DNA from: Ignavibacteria bacterium | GTDB taxonomy: Bacteria; Bacteroidota; Ignavibacteria; Kapaibacteriales; UBA4661 | Direction: 5' to 3' | DNA: 64,000 nt | NCBI GenBank assembly: GCA_013298775.1 | Contig: JAAFIV010000002.1 | Span: 124,001-188,000 of the forward strand | Shown here: positions 56,617 through 64,000 of the stretch, piece after piece | Layout: each line of letters begins with the position of its first letter | Position numbering within the stretch: position 1 is the stretch's first letter | The notes under the pieces: generated by a model | Seen by the model: the letters and a program-made list of their open reading frames with translations, nothing else | The model's database searches: none | What the model was told of the DNA's origin: nothing | Translations under genes and position numbers: made by a program

Positions 56617-58017
56617 TTACCCTTGCAGTGCAGCAACAACGCGATTTGTGATATTCTTGCTGATACGCTCCTGCATTTCTGGCGAGGCAGCGTGTTCTTT
56701 TGCTGCGCTCTCAAAAGCCCGCTCAATCACGCTTGGATTCACGCCTTGCACGAGACGAGCAACATCATTCATGCCGTGTTCGATGCGCTTTAAGGATTCA
56801 ATCCCGCTTGTTTCCTCGTGTTGAAAGGCAAGCGTTATTCCCAAAAGCAGGAGGAATGCGCACTCAAGCGAAATGGTTGCAAGTAGCACACTTGGACGCG
56901 AGGCGGGAATGAAGCGGAGTCCACGCAAGCCGACTGAAACAATCAGGAACGCCGCGCCGCAGTACGCCATGCCGCTCACCACATTTGCAAAACGCGGCAC
57001 AAAATATTCTTGCATAAAAAACCGCCACGCTGCATACAACCGCACTCTCTGGCGCGACCACGCCGCAACTTCCCGTAAATGCTGCATTCTAAGCGCGATT
57101 GCGGGCGAAAGCACTTCTGCCATACGCTGAAGACAATATGCCCGAAACAGCGCGTAGGAACTAGGCTGGAGCATTTTAGGATGGAATTTCCGCACATCGC
57201 TTTCCGACATTTTCCCACCAGCAACAACGTTCCAAAGCCGTTCAAAGCTCGATTCTATGCGGTTTGATTCACTCTTTGCGAGCAGCAACAGTTCTGCATC
57301 ACTAAGGCGCATCACATCGAGGTCTTCTTCGGAAAGCCCTGTCTGCATGGCAAGCGTGAAGCGGGTTTGGCGGATGGCGCGTTCTGCAAGGGCAGCAAGC
57401 AAGCCGATGTTACTTGGCAAAACGGCACTGAGCAGAAACATAAAGGCAAAGGAAAACGCTCCAAGCCCCAAACCAAGGGCGATTGCGGGCGTGAGCAAAA
57501 TTGCTTCTTCGCCAAGCGTTGGGGTTTTGATGTACCATTCCTGCGCGGATTTGGTGTAGCCGTGTTTCTCGAAAGTGCGGGATTCGCTCGTAAAATCGAA
57601 GATAAGTTCCCCACTTGTGAGGGCGCGTGAAATCTCTGGCGACGCTCCGATTTGTTGCAATCCAGCAGCATTGGGATTCGCAAAAACGCCTTGAAAATTC
57701 ACGAGCTGAAGTTCGGCAGGTTTCAAATTGTTGCGAGCAAATTTCTCGACCATTTCTGGCACAACAAATTTGTACAAGCCAGTAAACATCAGGCTTGCCG
57801 ACAAAAGAAGGACACAAAAAGGAAAAAAAAGCGACGGCTGTTTTTCGGGTTCTTGCTGTACCAAAGCAGCGTGAATACGGCTCTGCGCATCGTGTGCAGT
57901 GGGAGGAAAGACGGTTTGATGAGCAGAAGAATTGGCAAATACTTCCTCGTCTATTGTTTGAAAACGAGGTGTGGTGCGCTCTTCAGAGGAGTTGGGTGTT
58001 GATTGAACGGAAGACAT
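56617..58017 (-). CDS. Multi-pass membrane protein of unknown function
   Basis: A 466-residue protein, not recognised. A soluble N-terminus of about 65 residues is followed by a membrane helix (FPFCVLLLSASLMFTGLYKF), an extracytoplasmic loop of about 90 residues (ELIFDFTSESRTFEKHGYTK), a second helix (ALGLGLGAFSFAFMFLLSAV), a cytoplasmic helical domain of about 140 residues, and two further helices near 350-405 (VVSGMAYCGAAFLIVSVGLR and VLLATISLECAFLLLLGITL). The C-terminus is helical. The start ATG has AAGGTGG 5 nt upstream. It is the second-last gene of the four-gene membrane cluster. The design, with a large cytoplasmic domain between helices, is reminiscent of ion-driven motor or scaffold components, but that is speculation. 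Confidence 0.6.
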   Translation of the reverse strand: MSSVQSTPNSSEERTTPRFQTIDEEVFANSSAHQTVFPPTAHDAQSRIHAALVQQEPEKQPSLFFPFCVLLLSASLMFTGLYKFVVPEMVEKFARNNLKPAELQLVNFQGVFANPNAAGLQQIGASPEISRALTSGELIFDFTSESRTFEKHGYTKSAQEWYIKTPTLGEEAILLTPAIALGLGLGAFSFAFMFLLSAVLPSNIGLLAALAERAIRQTRFTLAMQTGLSEEDLDVMRLSDAELLLLAKSESNRIESSFERLWNVVAGGKMSESDVRKFHPKMLQPSSYALFRAYCLQRMAEVLSPAIALRMQHLREVAAWSRQRVRLYAAWRFFMQEYFVPRFANVVSGMAYCGAAFLIVSVGLRGLRFIPASRPSVLLATISLECAFLLLLGITLAFQHEETSGIESLKRIEHGMNDVARLVQGVNPSVIERAFESAAKEHAASPEMQERISKNITNRVVAALQG

Positions 58018-58258
58018 GAAGCCACCTTGTAAGAAAGGTCTGAAAATCGTGTGTTGGCGTTGTTCTCATCCACACGAGGCTCATGTTAGGCGTGAAGCGG
58101 TGTTCAGAGGAAGGGTATTGCGGAGGATGTTCTGCAGTGCATCTCTCAAATACAATAAAATCATACAGCAAATATCGGCATCAAACGGATAGTGGACGGT
58201 CAAACCGCGCATGAATGCTATTTAGGCGAGGCGTTTTTAATTGTCTCAATACAAAAAC

Positions 58259-58349
58259 TCTTCAGTAGTGGCACAGACATTCCTGTCTGTGAGTATCGAA
58301 GGAGATTCAGGCTGTACAACACAGACAAGAATGTCTGTGCCACTGAAGC
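58259..58349. repeat. Family-C palindromic repeat
   Basis: 25-bp arms at 58267-58291 and 58320-58344 with one mismatch; each arm is itself a palindrome (CACAGACATTCCTGTCTGTG). The arms extend outward through CTTCAGT/ACTGAAG. It lies in the 706-bp gap between two membrane-cluster genes; apart from a possible 30-codon frame (58397-58489) I see nothing else there. It is closely similar to 59951-60027. Confidence 0.88.
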
Positions 58350-58396
58350 CTAATTCCATTTGGCTTGAAAAAGTTAAATATAAGACTAAAATAATT

Positions 58397-58489
58397 TTAC
58401 AAAATTGCTTCAATCGCACCAATAGCCAGCAAACCAAGCAATACGATGATAATTCGTGTGGACAGAACAACGGGTCGAAACTGTGGCAT
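58397..58489 (-). CDS. Possible 30-residue single-helix membrane peptide
   Basis: ATG 58489 to TAA 58397 encodes 30 residues starting MPQFRPVVLSTR, followed by a hydrophobic stretch IIIVLLGLLAIGAIEAIL up to the stop. The shape (short positively charged N-terminus, one membrane helix) is that of a small membrane protein, and the frame is closed by an in-frame TGA just upstream. No ribosome-binding site is visible, and the length alone could arise by chance, so support is weak. It lies within the gap between two genes of the membrane cluster, on the same strand. Confidence 0.25.
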   Translation of the reverse strand: MPQFRPVVLSTRIIIVLLGLLAIGAIEAIL

Positions 58490-58723
58490 TTGTGTCGTTC
58501 AAAAGTGTGAACATTGTTTGTTATGCCAACAATATGACCAAAAGTCATGCCAAGAATTTTTACTCGAAGCAAAGCTCGATTTTATGCGGCTTTCAAGCAC
58601 TGCTTTTCATTTCGTGATGAAAATTGCACAAAAACTAGGCATTTTTTTCGCAGAAGTGTCAAGCAAAAGTGTCAGGCAAACTTGACAAATTTTTCCTTCA
58701 ACGCGGCACGGTTGCTTGGTTTT

Positions 58724-59242
58724 CTAGTGAAGATTTTTCACAAAATAGGTCTTGACGTAATCTTTCACAAAATCAAACATGATAACCAGCGATGCCACGC
58801 TCATCAGGAAACACGCCGCAAAGATGTACTTTTCCGTCGTGTGATTGATAGCAATAAGCCGCTCTGGAAGGCGAATTGCTTGTGTGCCGATTTCCATAAA
58901 CAAGCCAAAAAGCAACAGCCCCATGCCGTTGTGATGCGCCACTTCATTCATGTAAATTTCCGCCGCGTCGGTTTCTTCCTTGTGCGCATTGATTTTGCGC
59001 AAGGTTTCGCGCTCCTCGAAAAATACGCCCGCCGCAACGAGGATTCCTGCCAATCCGTCAATCAATTCCTCGATTTCATCCAGTTGCGCGTCGCTTGGCT
59101 CGACAAACCAGAAATTGCGCAGAAAATGCCACTGTTCGGCAATCATTGGTATAGAGATAGCAAACAACAAGCCGCCAAGTACGATAAACATTGGGCGCGA
59201 GGTGATTGCCACAAAAAAGGTATTGAGTATGCGAGCTATCAT
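58724..59242 (-). CDS. Small multi-pass membrane protein of unknown function
   Basis: A 172-residue inner-membrane protein with about four hydrophobic helices: PMFIVLGGLLFAISIPMIAE, a semi-hydrophobic IDGLAGILVAAGVFFEE, GMGLLLFGLFMEIGTQAIRL and IFAACFLMSVASLVIMFDFV. A charged helical segment (RETLRKINAHKEETDAAEIY) lies between. No family is recognised. It is followed (on the minus strand) after a 706-bp gap with a family-C repeat by the 466-residue membrane gene, and it lies 48 bp downstream of the 180-residue gene, so those two are likely co-transcribed. The start lacks a clear ribosome-binding site. Confidence 0.62.
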   Translation of the reverse strand: MIARILNTFFVAITSRPMFIVLGGLLFAISIPMIAEQWHFLRNFWFVEPSDAQLDEIEELIDGLAGILVAAGVFFEERETLRKINAHKEETDAAEIYMNEVAHHNGMGLLLFGLFMEIGTQAIRLPERLIAINHTTEKYIFAACFLMSVASLVIMFDFVKDYVKTYFVKNLH

Positions 59243-59290
59243 AATGAAAGGATGAAATAGGAATGATGAGGGCTGAAAGTTTAGTGAAAG

Positions 59291-59833
59291 CTAGATTTCA
59301 CCGAGCTTCCAGTTAATGATTCGTTCTTGTAAATCGGCACGAAGCGCGTCTTTTACTGCCGCATAGAGCTTTTCTTCATCGCGCTCAGAAAGGTGTTCGC
59401 CTGTGGATTTACGCCGTTCCACGAAGGCTTCTGCAATGGGCGCGAGATGGCGAAACACACGCAATTTTTCCGCCGCTTTGCCCGCAGTAAACGTTCCAGC
59501 ATTGATTTTTCCCGCAAGCCCGTCTATTTCTGGCTTCAGGATGACTAAAATATCGTCAATAATGGCATTGATTTGAGCAGAACTTTGTGGAAGTGCGCTC
59601 TGTTCCTGTGTTTGTGCGGTGTCATTCTGCGGCAATTTTTCGAGCTTTTCTTGCTCCAAGAGAAAGAGAGCTTTTTGCTTGTCGAGATAGGTCAGGTAAT
59701 GCTCTTCCATATCGCCCAGCAACCCTTGTGGCTCGGAAAGCGCAGGAAAGCTGAATTTCTTGCCAACATAGCCAGCAATGCCGAGAATAACACCTAGCCC
59801 GATAATAGCTTCAACAAGTGTAATCATATTCAA
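59291..59833 (-). CDS. Single-helix membrane protein with coiled-coil cytoplasmic part
   Basis: A 180-residue protein, not recognised. The N-terminal helix is LVEAIIGLGVILGIAGYVG; the rest is charged and helical (YLDKQKALFLLEQEKLEKLP, DDILVILKPEIDGLAGKI, AAEKLRVFRHLAPIAEAFVE, KLYAAVKDALRADLQERI), suggesting a coiled-coil or bundle that binds partners at the membrane. It is the first gene of the four-gene membrane cluster. The upstream region carries a 12-bp tandem repeat (59845-59885). Two starts are possible (59833 and, two codons later, 59827). Confidence 0.6.
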   Translation of the reverse strand: MNMITLVEAIIGLGVILGIAGYVGKKFSFPALSEPQGLLGDMEEHYLTYLDKQKALFLLEQEKLEKLPQNDTAQTQEQSALPQSSAQINAIIDDILVILKPEIDGLAGKINAGTFTAGKAAEKLRVFRHLAPIAEAFVERRKSTGEHLSERDEEKLYAAVKDALRADLQERIINWKLGEI

Positions 59834-59844
59834 ATAATTTCGTA

Positions 59845-59885
59845 GAAAATATCATAGAAAATATCATAGAAAATATCATAGAATC
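59845..59885. repeat. 12-bp tandem repeat in the promoter region of the membrane cluster
   Basis: Three exact copies of TAGAAAATATCA (59845-59880) plus five bases of a fourth. It begins 11 bp upstream of the start codon of the 180-residue gene on the minus strand. AT-rich repeats of this kind can change promoter spacing by slippage. Confidence 0.85.
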
Positions 59886-59950
59886 GTGTGTCATTCGTTC
59901 TTGTGTGTGTGGCTAGCGAACATCAATCTACCTTAACAACATCAGGCTTC

Positions 59951-60027
59951 AGTGGCACAGACATTCCTGTCTGTGTTCTTACCTGACTTCCTCGCTACCA
60001 CTCACAGACAGGAATGTCTGTGCCACT
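59951..60027. repeat. Family-C palindromic repeat
   Basis: Perfect 25-bp arms at 59951-59975 and 60003-60027, each containing CACAGACA...TGTCTGTG. The flanks ATCAGGCTTC (left) and GTGTACA (right) are shared with the copy near 13209. It lies in the divergent gap upstream of the FtsX-type permease; the gap (59834-60136) holds nothing else apart from the 12-bp repeat. Confidence 0.9.
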
Positions 60028-60136
60028 ATGAAAGAAATGTTATCGTGTACATAAGACGACGAACAATCAGGCTCTAAAATGCGCATTCGCCAGCGATTTG
60101 ACAAATAAAAACATACCTTTCTTCCCTACACACCGC

Positions 60137-62788
60137 ATGAATACTCTCTTTCGCTCTTCTTTTCGGTATTTTCTTCGGCATCCTTGGCAGTTAGCATTAT
60201 CCGTGCTTGGCGTTGCGCTGGGCGTGGCAATCGTTATCGCTATTGACCTTGCAAACACCAGCGCACGTGCGGCTTTCGAGCAATCCTCCAATGGCGTGAG
60301 CGGAAAAGCGACGCACCACATTGTGGGCAGCACAAATGGCTTTGCCGATAGCATTTATGCGACGTTGAAGACTTCCCCGCTTCCAGCATCCGTTTCTACG
60401 TTTCGCGCCGCGCCCGTTGTGGAAGGGAATGTGATAGTTGTGAAGAAAGGCGCACAATCAAATTCCCCAAAAACCGCACAACAACAGGTTTTCAAGGTTT
60501 TTGGAATTGATATTTTCGCCGAGCGCGATTTCCGTACCTTTCTCAACACCAACAGCAACGCCCGTAACTTCGACCTCGCACCCTTTTTTACCCAGAAAAA
60601 TGCGTGTGTGCTGTCCTCACAAACCGCATCGGAACTAGGCTTGCGCATTGGCGATACGCTTCAGATACAGCGTGGTGGAAAAACCTATTTCGCGCTTCTT
60701 GTCGGGACAATCACACCAAGCGACGAAGCCAGTAAACGTGCGCTTTCCAGCCTCCTTGTGTGTGATATTTCCACTGCGCAAGAACTCTTGGAAATGCAGG
60801 GAAAACTTTCGCGGATTGACCTTATTCTGCAAAACACCCCAGAAGCTGAAGAGTTCACAATTACTGGCTTGCAAGCCTTTTTACCAAACGGCTGCGAAAT
60901 CACTCGCTCGCAAGCCCGCCCCAAGCGCATCGCAGATATGGCGCGAGCTTTCGACCTCAATCTCACCGCGCTCAGTCTTCTCGCGCTCATCGTGGGCTTG
61001 TTCATTATTTTCAATGCAATGACGTTTTCCGTCGTGCAACGCCGGCAATATATCGGGATGCTGCGGCTTATCGGAACGACGCAGAAGCAAGTATTTGTGC
61101 TGATTCTGGGCGAGGCGTTGGTGATTGGGCTCGTTGGCACCATTCTCGGTCTCGCGCTCGGCATTATTCTTGGAAATGGCTTCGTGCGGCTCATTGCGCA
61201 GACTATCAACGATTTGTACTTTACCGTGCAGGTGAGCGGTTTGGAAATTTCGCCACTTGTTTTGTTGAAAGGCGCACTGCTCGGCACGTTTGGGGTGATT
61301 GGCGCAGCACTGCTTCCCGCCCGCGAAGCCACACAAACGCCGCCACGCCTTGTTTTGAACCGCTCACAGGCGGAACAGCGCATTCTCTCTCGTGTGTGGG
61401 TGTATGCGGGGCTTGGTGTTGTGGCAATCGGCGTGGGCGTGGCGTGGCTGATGTACCCAAGTGCGAGCATTTATGCGGGATATGCGGGCTTGCTTCCGGT
61501 GATTATCGGCTTTGCCTTGCTCGTACCACTTGTAACACTTGCTTTTGTGCGAATTTTCCAGCCGATACTCCGCCAAACATCAGGTTTTATCGGCAGTATG
61601 GCGGTGCGTGGCATTGCAACGTCGCTTTCGCGGACAGGTATTGCGATTGCTTCGCTGATGGTGGCTGTTTCGGCAACGATTGGCGTGGGCGTGATGGTCA
61701 ATTCCTTTCGGCAAACGGTCGTAGAATGGCTTACCTACACGCTTACAGCCGATATTTACATTTCCCCGCCAAGTCTCATTGCGCGGCGCGGCGATGCTGT
61801 TATTGATTCCATTGCTCTACACCGCATCACTACTCATCCGCACGTGCAGGAATGGACAAGTTTTCGGACGATTCTTGCCGAAGCACATTTCCCCGAACAA
61901 GGACAATTTCTCACAAGCAACACCGCTCAAAACAAGGAAACACGCCTTGTACAGGTTCTCACAACGAATCTCAGTCCCAGCACGGCAAAGCGATTTCATT
62001 TCAAAGAAACCGATGACAAACGCCTCGTCTGGGAGCAGTTTCGGCGCGGCGAAGCGATTATTTCCGAAGCATTTTCCTTCAAAAACAAGATTGTGTGCGG
62101 CGACAGCGTAGAAATGAGTACTGATGCGGGTTTGAAGCGAGTGCGCGTCTGCGGGATTTACTACGAATATGCGTCGGATATTGGGATTATCGTGCTGGAA
62201 CGCAGTATTTACAATGCTTTCTGGAATGACCGCACCAATTCTGGCATCAGTATTTTTGTAAAAAATGGCATTCAGCCCGACAGTTTGATTCACGATTTGC
62301 AACTTCTCACCAGCGACCGCCAAGAGCTGAACATACGGTCAAATCGTGCGTTGCTGGCAACATCGCTGGAAATTTTCGACCGCACCTTTGCCATTACCGA
62401 CGTGCTTCGCTTGCTCACGATTTTTGTTTCGTTTGTGGGTGTTTTATCAGCACTGATGGCATTGCAGTTCGAGAAGGCGCGTGAAATCGGGGTTTTGAGG
62501 GCAAATGGCGTAACGCCGCGTCAGGTCTGGCTTTTGACGACCATTCAAACAACGCTTATCGGCTTGCTTGCAGGGATTCTCGCCCTTCCAATGGGCATTA
62601 TTCTCGCGCTCACGCTGATTTACGTCATCAACCAACGCTCGTTTGGGTGGAGTTTGCAGTTTTTTATGTCGCCTGAGATATTGCTTCAAGCCGTGATGTT
62701 ATCTATTGTTGCGGCGTTTTTGGCAGGATTATACCCAGCGTGGAAAAGCTCGCGCATCGCTCCAGCACTGGCGTTGCGGGAAGAATAA
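60137..62788 (+). CDS. Large FtsX-domain ABC transporter permease
   Basis: An 883-residue permease of the 10-helix type. The N-terminal helix (LALSVLGVALGVAIVIAIDL) is followed by a long periplasmic region, then a first FtsX unit (NLTALSLLALIVGLFIIFNA, RRQYIGMLRLIGTTQKQVFV), a middle helix pair (ARTCRLL-type region replaced here by LPVIIGFALLVPLVTLAFVR), a second periplasmic region, and a second FtsX unit (FAITDVLRLLTIFVSFVGVL, KAREIGVLRANGVTPRQVWL), ending APALALREE. This is the AttF/G-like or YbbP-like permease form, often encoded with a LolD-type ATPase and an AttH/CrtC protein and believed to move lipids. ATG 60137 fits better than TTG 60098. The ATPase at 53304 is the nearest candidate partner. 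Confidence 0.9.
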   Translation: MNTLFRSSFRYFLRHPWQLALSVLGVALGVAIVIAIDLANTSARAAFEQSSNGVSGKATHHIVGSTNGFADSIYATLKTSPLPASVSTFRAAPVVEGNVIVVKKGAQSNSPKTAQQQVFKVFGIDIFAERDFRTFLNTNSNARNFDLAPFFTQKNACVLSSQTASELGLRIGDTLQIQRGGKTYFALLVGTITPSDEASKRALSSLLVCDISTAQELLEMQGKLSRIDLILQNTPEAEEFTITGLQAFLPNGCEITRSQARPKRIADMARAFDLNLTALSLLALIVGLFIIFNAMTFSVVQRRQYIGMLRLIGTTQKQVFVLILGEALVIGLVGTILGLALGIILGNGFVRLIAQTINDLYFTVQVSGLEISPLVLLKGALLGTFGVIGAALLPAREATQTPPRLVLNRSQAEQRILSRVWVYAGLGVVAIGVGVAWLMYPSASIYAGYAGLLPVIIGFALLVPLVTLAFVRIFQPILRQTSGFIGSMAVRGIATSLSRTGIAIASLMVAVSATIGVGVMVNSFRQTVVEWLTYTLTADIYISPPSLIARRGDAVIDSIALHRITTHPHVQEWTSFRTILAEAHFPEQGQFLTSNTAQNKETRLVQVLTTNLSPSTAKRFHFKETDDKRLVWEQFRRGEAIISEAFSFKNKIVCGDSVEMSTDAGLKRVRVCGIYYEYASDIGIIVLERSIYNAFWNDRTNSGISIFVKNGIQPDSLIHDLQLLTSDRQELNIRSNRALLATSLEIFDRTFAITDVLRLLTIFVSFVGVLSALMALQFEKAREIGVLRANGVTPRQVWLLTTIQTTLIGLLAGILALPMGIILALTLIYVINQRSFGWSLQFFMSPEILLQAVMLSIVAAFLAGLYPAWKSSRIAPALALREE

Positions 62789-62825
62789 GATTGGAGATAT
62801 TCGACATTTGCTGGGCTACGGGCAG

Positions 62826-64000
62826 TTAATTCTCAATCAATCGTTTTTCCTTCACACACTCGCGTAGCCACTCGCGTTTGGCAATAAGTTCGGTCTGGTT
62901 CAATTGGTCGTGATGCTTCGCAAATCGCTTCATTGCGCCCAATTGCACTGCCGAAATACCACTTGAATGCGGCTCTATTGCTTCTTTTGGCAGCATTTGA
63001 GCGAGCTTTACGACCAAGCCCAAACACTCCTGCCGAAGCTCGCGCTCACGGGCGGAGTTATCAATTGCTTGTTGAATTTTCTCACGCTCATTATCAATCG
63101 CAAAAAAGGTTTCCTGCTTCTTTTTGCCCTTCGTTTTTACAATTGGCTCAGGAATCATGCAGCCTTCACCGAGCGAGAGCGTATGCGTGGCGGTTTCGCT
63201 ATGTTCGACCGTCAGTAAATCCCACGCTTCTTGCACTTGAGGCACGGAAGCCGCTTGTTTACTGCGTCCGTGCGCTGTTCGGACGGTTTGCCCAAGCTGT
63301 TCTTCATTCGTGAGCCACTCCAAAATTTGCACCACTTCGGAATCATTGGAGGTGTAAATATTACACACATTCCCTGCATCGCCAAAAGGCGCGTAAAATC
63401 TCATTCCGCGAAAAATTTGCTGCATTGTTTTGGAAAATGCCCGCACTAAATCTGCTTTCACAATCACCGAGATTGGCTTAATATCAGTGCCTTCGCCAAT
63501 CATATCCACTTGCACCATCACATCAATTTCTCCTGCGCGGTAGGCTTTCAGTGCCTTTGCTCGCTCTTTTTCTGGCAAATCTTGACCAATTCTTCCCGAA
63601 ACAACATTTGGGAAACGCGATTGCACAAACTCCAGTATTGCTGCGGCATGGAGGTTACTCATCGCAATAATCAGCATTTGGTGCTGTTGTCCTTTTTCGG
63701 TTGATTGCGAGGAAAGGTTCGGCGGGAATTGCGCCCGTTTTGCTGCAAGTTGCTCAAAGGCAGGTGTGAGCAGGGTTTCGAGATATACTTCGTGAAAGCG
63801 GAGTTGCTTTCGCGCCAAGAAACTGTCTATTTCTGCGGGGTTCGAGGCTTCTTCTTGCAAGCGCGACAAGGAGAGTTCCACGATTGCGCCCGTTTCGGCG
63901 TTTTTAAGTTTGATTGTGTAATCCACAACGTGCGCTTGAATGCGCTTCAGTACGCCACCTTCTGCGTGGGCATCGCGCAAAAGCACCTCGTGGAGCGGCT
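62826..64000 (-). CDS. C-terminal part of a superfamily II DEAD/DEAH-type helicase
   Basis: The gene runs off the right edge: upstream codons to 64000 stay in frame, so GTG 63986 is not a real start. The visible 391 residues contain the second RecA-like helicase domain: LIIAMSNLHAAAILEFVQSR, then motif V-like VQVDMIGEGTDIKPISVIV and motif VI-like MQQIFRGMRFYAPFG (Q...R.MR arginine finger region). The C-terminal 180 residues are helical and charged. The type resembles restriction-helicase or SSL2-like proteins. No methylase or nuclease gene is visible in the window, so a restriction or defence role cannot be judged. It is convergent with the FtsX-type permease gene. Confidence 0.82.
   Translation of the reverse strand, partial: PLHEVLLRDAHAEGGVLKRIQAHVVDYTIKLKNAETGAIVELSLSRLQEEASNPAEIDSFLARKQLRFHEVYLETLLTPAFEQLAAKRAQFPPNLSSQSTEKGQQHQMLIIAMSNLHAAAILEFVQSRFPNVVSGRIGQDLPEKERAKALKAYRAGEIDVMVQVDMIGEGTDIKPISVIVKADLVRAFSKTMQQIFRGMRFYAPFGDAGNVCNIYTSNDSEVVQILEWLTNEEQLGQTVRTAHGRSKQAASVPQVQEAWDLLTVEHSETATHTLSLGEGCMIPEPIVKTKGKKKQETFFAIDNEREKIQQAIDNSARERELRQECLGLVVKLAQMLPKEAIEPHSSGISAVQLGAMKRFAKHHDQLNQTELIAKREWLRECVKEKRLIEN

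Noticed and set aside
58246-58572. 108-codon minus-strand frame in the membrane-cluster gap
   Set aside because: Half of it is a family-C repeat read as protein (TDILVC, TDRNVCAT), there is no family signature, and the composition is Cys/Phe-rich as in chance frames.

Overview
The window looks like chromosomal DNA of a Gram-negative heterotroph from the Bacteroidota/Chlorobiota side of the FCB group; a deep lineage such as Kapabacteria or Ignavibacteria is possible, but this is inference. Supporting signs are two SusC/SusD pairs, an HmuY-like lipoprotein, a secreted metalloprotease with a type IX secretion (T9SS) C-terminal domain, an AttH/CrtC-type protein, many lipoproteins, and frequent lack of Shine-Dalgarno sites (a minority of genes do have AAGGAG or GGAG). 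I see no rRNA, tRNA, CRISPR array, prophage or intact insertion sequence.

Layout. 1-9000: the tail of a secreted protein, a chemoreceptor, a FucP-type sugar permease, a DUF2252 protein, an orphan branched-chain-amino-acid-type binding protein, DoxX, and a receiver-histidine kinase. 9100-18000: a 1306-residue reprolysin-like metalloprotease, small membrane proteins, an outer-membrane barrel gene next to a membrane-bound LytTR regulator with four direct repeats between them, and a hydroxymuconate isomerase homologue. 18000-31700: an AttH/CrtC-like protein, a DUF2887/Rpn-like protein, proA, a MacB/FtsX-type permease, an HmuY-like lipoprotein, a stand-alone H-NOX haem sensor, a DUF3298 lipoprotein coupled to tex, and glutathione peroxidase. 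31800-42700: two parallel susC-susD-hairpin-uma2 modules, the second uma2 shortened at its 5' end. 43100-50600: phenylacetyl-CoA epoxidase subunits PaaD, PaaC and PaaB in order but separated by unrelated genes (a membrane-anchored MutS relative, Dps, an orphan HicB, two Bor-like lipoproteins). 50600-53000: cysE and cysK with an orphan Phd/YefM antitoxin between them. 53300-62800: a LolD-type ATPase, a cluster of four unrecognised membrane proteins (one with GldM-like architecture), and a large FtsX-type permease. The right edge cuts through a superfamily II helicase gene.

A striking feature is the load of small interspersed repeats in the gaps. There are three families: (A) about 32-nt REP-like hairpins with arms GTGAGAGCCTC/GAGACCCTCAC; (B) MITE-like elements of 114-134 bp ending in CTCTTCCCGTCC/GGACGGGAAGAG, plus related GC-rich forms; (C) elements of about 75-110 bp with 24-25-bp inverted arms, most of them built on a CAGACA...TGTCTG core. 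One family-C copy supplies the C-terminal codons of the orphan antitoxin. Several genes and one promoter region also carry in-phase 12-bp tandem repeats. Most genes lie on the minus strand and many gaps are short, so there are probably several minus-strand operons. Functional links across the window (aromatic degradation, haem sensing and uptake, cysteine synthesis, T9SS export) are inferred from families, not shown by the sequence.
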